Assembly (NCBI GenBank): GCA_951812305.1
Contig: CATOSB010000032.1
Location: 1 to 64,000, forward strand
From: an uncultured Paracoccaceae bacterium
GTDB taxonomy: Bacteria; Pseudomonadota; Alphaproteobacteria; Rhodobacterales; Rhodobacteraceae
DNA length: 64,000 nt
Direction of reading: 5' to 3'
Of the stretch, positions 61,018-64,000 are shown one piece after another (the stretch's first letter is position 1; each line of letters begins with the position of its first letter). The notes below the pieces were generated by a model. The model did no database searches, had not been told where the DNA came from, and saw nothing but the letters and a program-made list of their open reading frames with translations. The translations under genes were made by a program, and so were the position numbers.

Positions 61018-61676
61018 GCCCGGCCCCCGATCCCTTCGCCCGGGCGCGCGCCGCCTGGGAGGACCGCCACGCCGCGCTGGCCGTCGAGCGCGAACACTGG
61101 CGCCGTGCCTTTCTCGCCGCCATGGGGTTCGCCGCGCTGGCCATGGGCTTCGGCATCTGGGCCGCGGTGCGCTCCGAATATATCCCCTATATTGTCGCCA
61201 TAGATGAGATCGGACAGGCCCAGCCGGTCATTGCGCCCCGCGAGATCGCCGACTGGCCCGATACCGCCATCCGCCACGAGATCACTGCCTTCCTGCGCGA
61301 CTGGCGCTCGGTCTCCATCGACGAGGCGGTCATGCGGGGTCGCCTCAGACGCATCCAGTATTTTCTGGAAGCCAATTCGACCGCCGACCGCAAGGTCGTG
61401 GCCTGGGTGCGCAGTCCCGACACCTCGCCCTTCCGGCTCGCCGAAACCCGCACCGTGGATGTTGCAGTGGCTTCGGTTGTGCTCGTGGGCGGGCGCAGCT
61501 GGCTCGCAACATGGGAAGAGATCCGACGCAGCCGGGGATCGGGGATCGAGGAAGAGCGCCGCCGCTTCCGGGGCACCTTCGTGCTCGGACGCCGCCGCAT
61601 CACCGACGACGCGGTTCTCATGCAGAACCCCATGGGGATGGTGGTCGAGGATTTCGACATCGTGAGGCTGCAATGA
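61014..61676 (+). CDS. trbF: TrbF (VirB8 family) protein
   Basis: A 220-aa bitopic protein: short cytoplasmic N-terminus, one membrane helix (FLAAMGFAALAMGFGIWAAV, about 25-45) and a periplasmic VirB8-like domain (EYIPYIVAIDEIG, WRSVSIDEAVMRGRLRRIQ, NPMGMVVEDFDIVRL). VirB8-type proteins nucleate the secretion channel. 4-bp overlaps with trbL and trbI. Confidence 0.9.
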   Translation: MSPAPDPFARARAAWEDRHAALAVEREHWRRAFLAAMGFAALAMGFGIWAAVRSEYIPYIVAIDEIGQAQPVIAPREIADWPDTAIRHEITAFLRDWRSVSIDEAVMRGRLRRIQYFLEANSTADRKVVAWVRSPDTSPFRLAETRTVDVAVASVVLVGGRSWLATWEEIRRSRGSGIEEERRRFRGTFVLGRRRITDDAVLMQNPMGMVVEDFDIVRLQ

Positions 61677-62734
61677 GCAGGACAGAACAACCGGTCGTCT
61701 CCGCCACCGTGCTCGGGATCGTTCTCTTTGCCGTCCTGGTCGGCATCGGCGGCGGCTTTCTCTTCGGCTACGCGCTTCAGGGCGATGGGACACAGCCACC
61801 CTCGGAGTTCCAGCCGTCCGCCGGAGACCGCATCGCCCTGCCGGAACAGGCCGAAGGGGCGGGCAGCCCCGTCACACCGGACAGGACCGCCCTTCCCGCT
61901 GGCGGCGCAGAGGCACCGCCGGAAGACCCCGCGCTGCGGGCCTTGCGCGAACGCCTCGCCACCGAACATGATCGCCTTGAGGAACGTCAGCGCCTCGCCT
62001 GGGACAGCCCGCTCACTCCGGGCGTGGAGGATGCCACCACGCTTGTGATGCGGCGTGACCCGGAGCCGGAGGCCGCGCCGCTGCCGGGGGGCACGGTGCC
62101 GCCGGACATCGCAGACGCAGGCGTACCCGGCCCCGTCGCGCCGGACCCTGTCGCGGAAGACAGCGAATATCTTCTCGCCCGCGGCAATGTCATTCCCGCC
62201 GTGCTGGAGACCCCGCTCGACTCGGATCTGCCGGGCCTGGTGCGCGCCCGCGTCGCCGAAGACGTTCTGGACAGCGACACCGGAACGCGCGTGCTCATCC
62301 CGCGCGGCGCGGCGCTTGTCGGCACCTATGGCTCGGACACCCGCGCCGGGCAGCGCCGGCTCTTTGTTGCCTGGACCGATCTCCGAATGCCCGACGGGAC
62401 GCGCCATGATCTGGACCAGTTTGCCACCCTCGGGGCCGACGGGGCCTCGGGCGTGCGCGCCCGCCGCGCGACCGGCCTGCTGACCGCGCTCGGCGCCGCC
62501 GTGCTTCTCGATCTCGCGGGCAACGCAACACAGATCCTCACCGGAACCACCCCGCAACAGGACAGTGATCTCGGGGCACTCATCGCGCAGGCCACCGGCA
62601 GCGCCACGGGGCGCGTGGCCGAAGACTATCTCGGGCAGTTGCTTGAGCGCGGCCCCCGCTTCCGCGTCAGGGCCGGCACCCTCATGAACGTCCTCGTCGA
62701 AGACGACATAACCCTTCCCGAGATACGCCCGTGA
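61673..62734 (+). CDS. trbI: TrbI (VirB10 family) protein
   Basis: A 353-aa protein with an N-terminal membrane helix (ATVLGIVLFAVLVGIGGGFL), a Pro-rich periplasmic stretch (residues 40-150) and the C-terminal VirB10 beta-barrel domain: GNVIPAVLETPLDSDLPG, VLIPRGAALVGTY, RLFVAWTDLRMPDG, and a final RAGTLMNVLVEDDI. It spans inner and outer membranes as the core of the channel. The ATGA overlap with trbF closes the trb operon. Confidence 0.92.
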   Translation: MSRTEQPVVSATVLGIVLFAVLVGIGGGFLFGYALQGDGTQPPSEFQPSAGDRIALPEQAEGAGSPVTPDRTALPAGGAEAPPEDPALRALRERLATEHDRLEERQRLAWDSPLTPGVEDATTLVMRRDPEPEAAPLPGGTVPPDIADAGVPGPVAPDPVAEDSEYLLARGNVIPAVLETPLDSDLPGLVRARVAEDVLDSDTGTRVLIPRGAALVGTYGSDTRAGQRRLFVAWTDLRMPDGTRHDLDQFATLGADGASGVRARRATGLLTALGAAVLLDLAGNATQILTGTTPQQDSDLGALIAQATGSATGRVAEDYLGQLLERGPRFRVRAGTLMNVLVEDDITLPEIRP

Positions 62735-62738
62735 GACC

Positions 62739-62966
62739 CTACAGGCCCAATGCCTCGCGCAACAGCGCGTTGGCCCGCGTCTGCCAGCCGCGCCCCTCCG
62801 CCTTCAGACGCGCCAGAATGTCGGGGTCCAGCATCATCGTCACCCGATGCTTGCGATCTGATGGAGGAAGCGGCGGACGGCCGCGTTTAAAGAATTGGGC
62901 ATCTTCCTCGGTAATTTCGCGAACCTCGCCATCGTCATCAATCAGAGGCGCTCTTGACACGGTCAT
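62739..62966 (-). CDS. brnA: BrnA-like antitoxin
   Basis: A 75-aa protein with an acidic N-terminal segment and a ribbon-helix-helix-like C-terminal part (HRVTMMLDPDILARLKAEG, then TRANALLREAL), as in BrnA antitoxins. The start is the ATG at 62964-62966; the longer frame is antisense-like. It overlaps brnT by 29 bp, toxin first, the usual BrnTA order. Confidence 0.85.
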   Translation of the reverse strand: MTVSRAPLIDDDGEVREITEEDAQFFKRGRPPLPPSDRKHRVTMMLDPDILARLKAEGRGWQTRANALLREALGL

Positions 62967-63219
62967 AGATTTTCCTTTCACGACGGTTTGCCCTGCGCAG
63001 CGATATGACGCGCAGGGTATCGTTTCGAATGGTGTAGGCGAGGCTGACGAAAACAGCATCCATGAACCCGAACGCAACGAAACGCTCCTCACCATACTCT
63101 CGCCGTTGATCCACCGCGTAAATTGCCGCTTCCCAATCAAATTGAACGACATCGGCAAAGTCCAGGCCACGCTCCTTCAGCGTTCTCGTGCGTTTCGCAG
63201 GATCCCATTCCAGCTTCAT
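62938..63219 (-). CDS. brnT: BrnT-like ribonuclease toxin
   Basis: A 93-aa protein with the BrnT signature: LEWDPAKRTRTLKERGLDF at the start, REYGEERFVAFGFMD in the middle and RVISLRRANRRERKIYD near the end. BrnT is a RelE-like ribonuclease. The pair lies in reverse orientation directly after trbI, where it could stabilise the transfer region by post-segregational killing. Confidence 0.9.
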   Translation of the reverse strand: MKLEWDPAKRTRTLKERGLDFADVVQFDWEAAIYAVDQRREYGEERFVAFGFMDAVFVSLAYTIRNDTLRVISLRRANRRERKIYDRVKSASD

Positions 63220-63220
63220 C

Positions 63221-63240
63221 TATTTTATATATGCATATTA
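63221..63240 (-). promoter_or_regulatory. brnTA promoter with palindrome
   Basis: The AT-rich stretch upstream of brnT includes the palindrome ATATGCATAT (63229-63238) next to a TATAAAAT-like -10 region read on the minus strand. It is a likely binding site for the BrnTA complex, which is known to repress its own operon. Confidence 0.45.
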
Positions 63241-63280
63241 TTTCCGGCGGTCAATCCGGCACGACCATGGGGACACGCCC

Positions 63281-64000
63281 ATGGGGCATGACGTATATCC
63301 TCTGCGGTCCAGGCTGCTTTCGGCCCTGCTGTGTCTCGCCTGTCTCTTTATGGCCCTGCCTGCGCCTGCCTGCACCGAGGACACGGTGCTTGATCTGGTC
63401 GGGCGGCTGGAAGCGGGCGGAAACCATGACACCGTCTATTATGGGGTGAAGGTACGGCCACCGCGCGCGATCACCACGATGAGCGTGGGCGAGGTGCTGG
63501 CCTGGCAGCGCAACACGGTACGCGGTGGCTCGGTCTCCTCTGCCGCCGGAAAGTACCAGATCATCCGCCCCACCCTCCAGGGTCTTGTCGACCAGGGTGT
63601 GGTGCAGCCCTCGGAGACCTTCGACGCGGCGACCCAGGACCGGCTCGGACGGCACCTGTTGCGCGCCACCGGGTATCGGGCGGGCGACACCTCGCCGGAG
63701 ACCGCCAACAGGGTCGCCGGGGTCTGGGCCGCGCTGCCGCGCGTCAGCGGCGCAGGCGCCGGACACTCGGTCTATGAAGGGGTGGCCGCCAACCACGCGC
63801 TTATCACCGCCCCGAGCTACAGGGCGGTTCTCGCCTGCGAGCGCACTGTGGCCTCTCTCGGTTCCGAGATTGCCGCCGTGCGTGGCGGTCAGACCTTCGG
63901 GTTCCATTGGGACCAGGTGCTGGAAGAGATCGCCGGGGCCTCGCAGAAGGTGCTCGCCGGTATCGGCACCTCGGCCATCGGCCTGTTGCTCGGCCTCTTC
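63281..64000 (+). CDS. Lysozyme-like lytic transglycosylase, partial at window end
   Basis: An open frame from ATG 63281 runs off the right edge (240 codons). It has a signal peptide (RLLSALLCLACLFMALPAPA), a lysozyme-like region (VGRLEAGGNHDTVYYGVKV with a candidate catalytic Glu, and SSAAGKYQIIRPTLQGLVDQ, like GH104/phage lysozymes) and near the edge a hydrophobic helix (TSAIGLLLGLF). A muramidase is a standard part of conjugation machines, opening peptidoglycan for the channel. The C-terminus is not visible. Confidence 0.75.
   Translation, partial: MGHDVYPLRSRLLSALLCLACLFMALPAPACTEDTVLDLVGRLEAGGNHDTVYYGVKVRPPRAITTMSVGEVLAWQRNTVRGGSVSSAAGKYQIIRPTLQGLVDQGVVQPSETFDAATQDRLGRHLLRATGYRAGDTSPETANRVAGVWAALPRVSGAGAGHSVYEGVAANHALITAPSYRAVLACERTVASLGSEIAAVRGGQTFGFHWDQVLEEIAGASQKVLAGIGTSAIGLLLGLF

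Overview
The window looks like part of an accessory replicon (large plasmid or integrated conjugative element) of a GC-rich alphaproteobacterium, most likely Rhodobacterales. This rests on the gene families (P-type Trb mating-pair apparatus, thin-pilus Pil genes, large serine recombinases, IS types) and the high GC of the right part. No rRNA, tRNA, replication gene or housekeeping gene was seen.

Left part (1-38.6 kb) is an insertion-sequence graveyard. One 1601-bp IS66-family element (single 471-aa transposase, terminal repeat GTAACTCCCAAGCACCC) occurs five more or less intact times plus one copy split by another copy of itself, plus two end fragments at the left edge and a diverged relative at 36879-38495. 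Several copies carry 8-bp target duplications, so the broken genes can be rebuilt. Also present are a classic tnpA/tnpB/tnpC IS66 remnant, IS3 elements, two IS630 copies, IS5, IS110 and IS21 pieces, Tn3 debris and a three-gene serine-recombinase module. Between them lie cargo remnants: a hemocyanin/phenoloxidase-like gene, PemK/Phd toxin-antitoxin, phage debris, an Rpn nuclease, an Eco57I-type methylase fragment, a lysophospholipase pseudogene and a split Mrr-like restriction endonuclease.

The most interesting stretch is 32145-38875. It is a compact operon of an acyl-carrier-like small protein, a XRE regulator, an ImmA/IrrE-type zinc peptidase carrying a C-terminal chagasin-like (I42) cysteine-protease-inhibitor domain, a cytoplasmic papain-like (C1) peptidase with a full catalytic triad, and a thymidylate-synthase-like enzyme. 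A convergent uracil-DNA-glycosylase-like fragment follows. I know no described system with this content. The pairing of a C1 protease with a C1-protease-inhibitor fold in adjacent genes suggests a controlled effector. In this replicon the thymidylate-synthase-like gene has been hit twice by IS66 elements; removing both restores one 279-codon frame.

Right part (39-64 kb) is ordered, GC-rich transfer DNA. First comes a type IV (thin) pilus cluster: PilP-like protein, secretion ATPase, GspF/PilR-like membrane protein, PilS-type pilin, two minor pilins with repetitive C-termini, and a prepilin peptidase, with many overlapping small genes. Then come a thermonuclease and coiled-coil membrane proteins, and then a P-type conjugation set: trbD (inverted), trbB, trbC, trbG, a DUF2726 gene, trbH, trbE (frameshifted before Walker B), trbJ, trbL, trbF, trbI, a BrnT/BrnA pair in reverse orientation and a lysozyme-like gene running off the right edge. 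No relaxase, coupling protein or secretin is in view.
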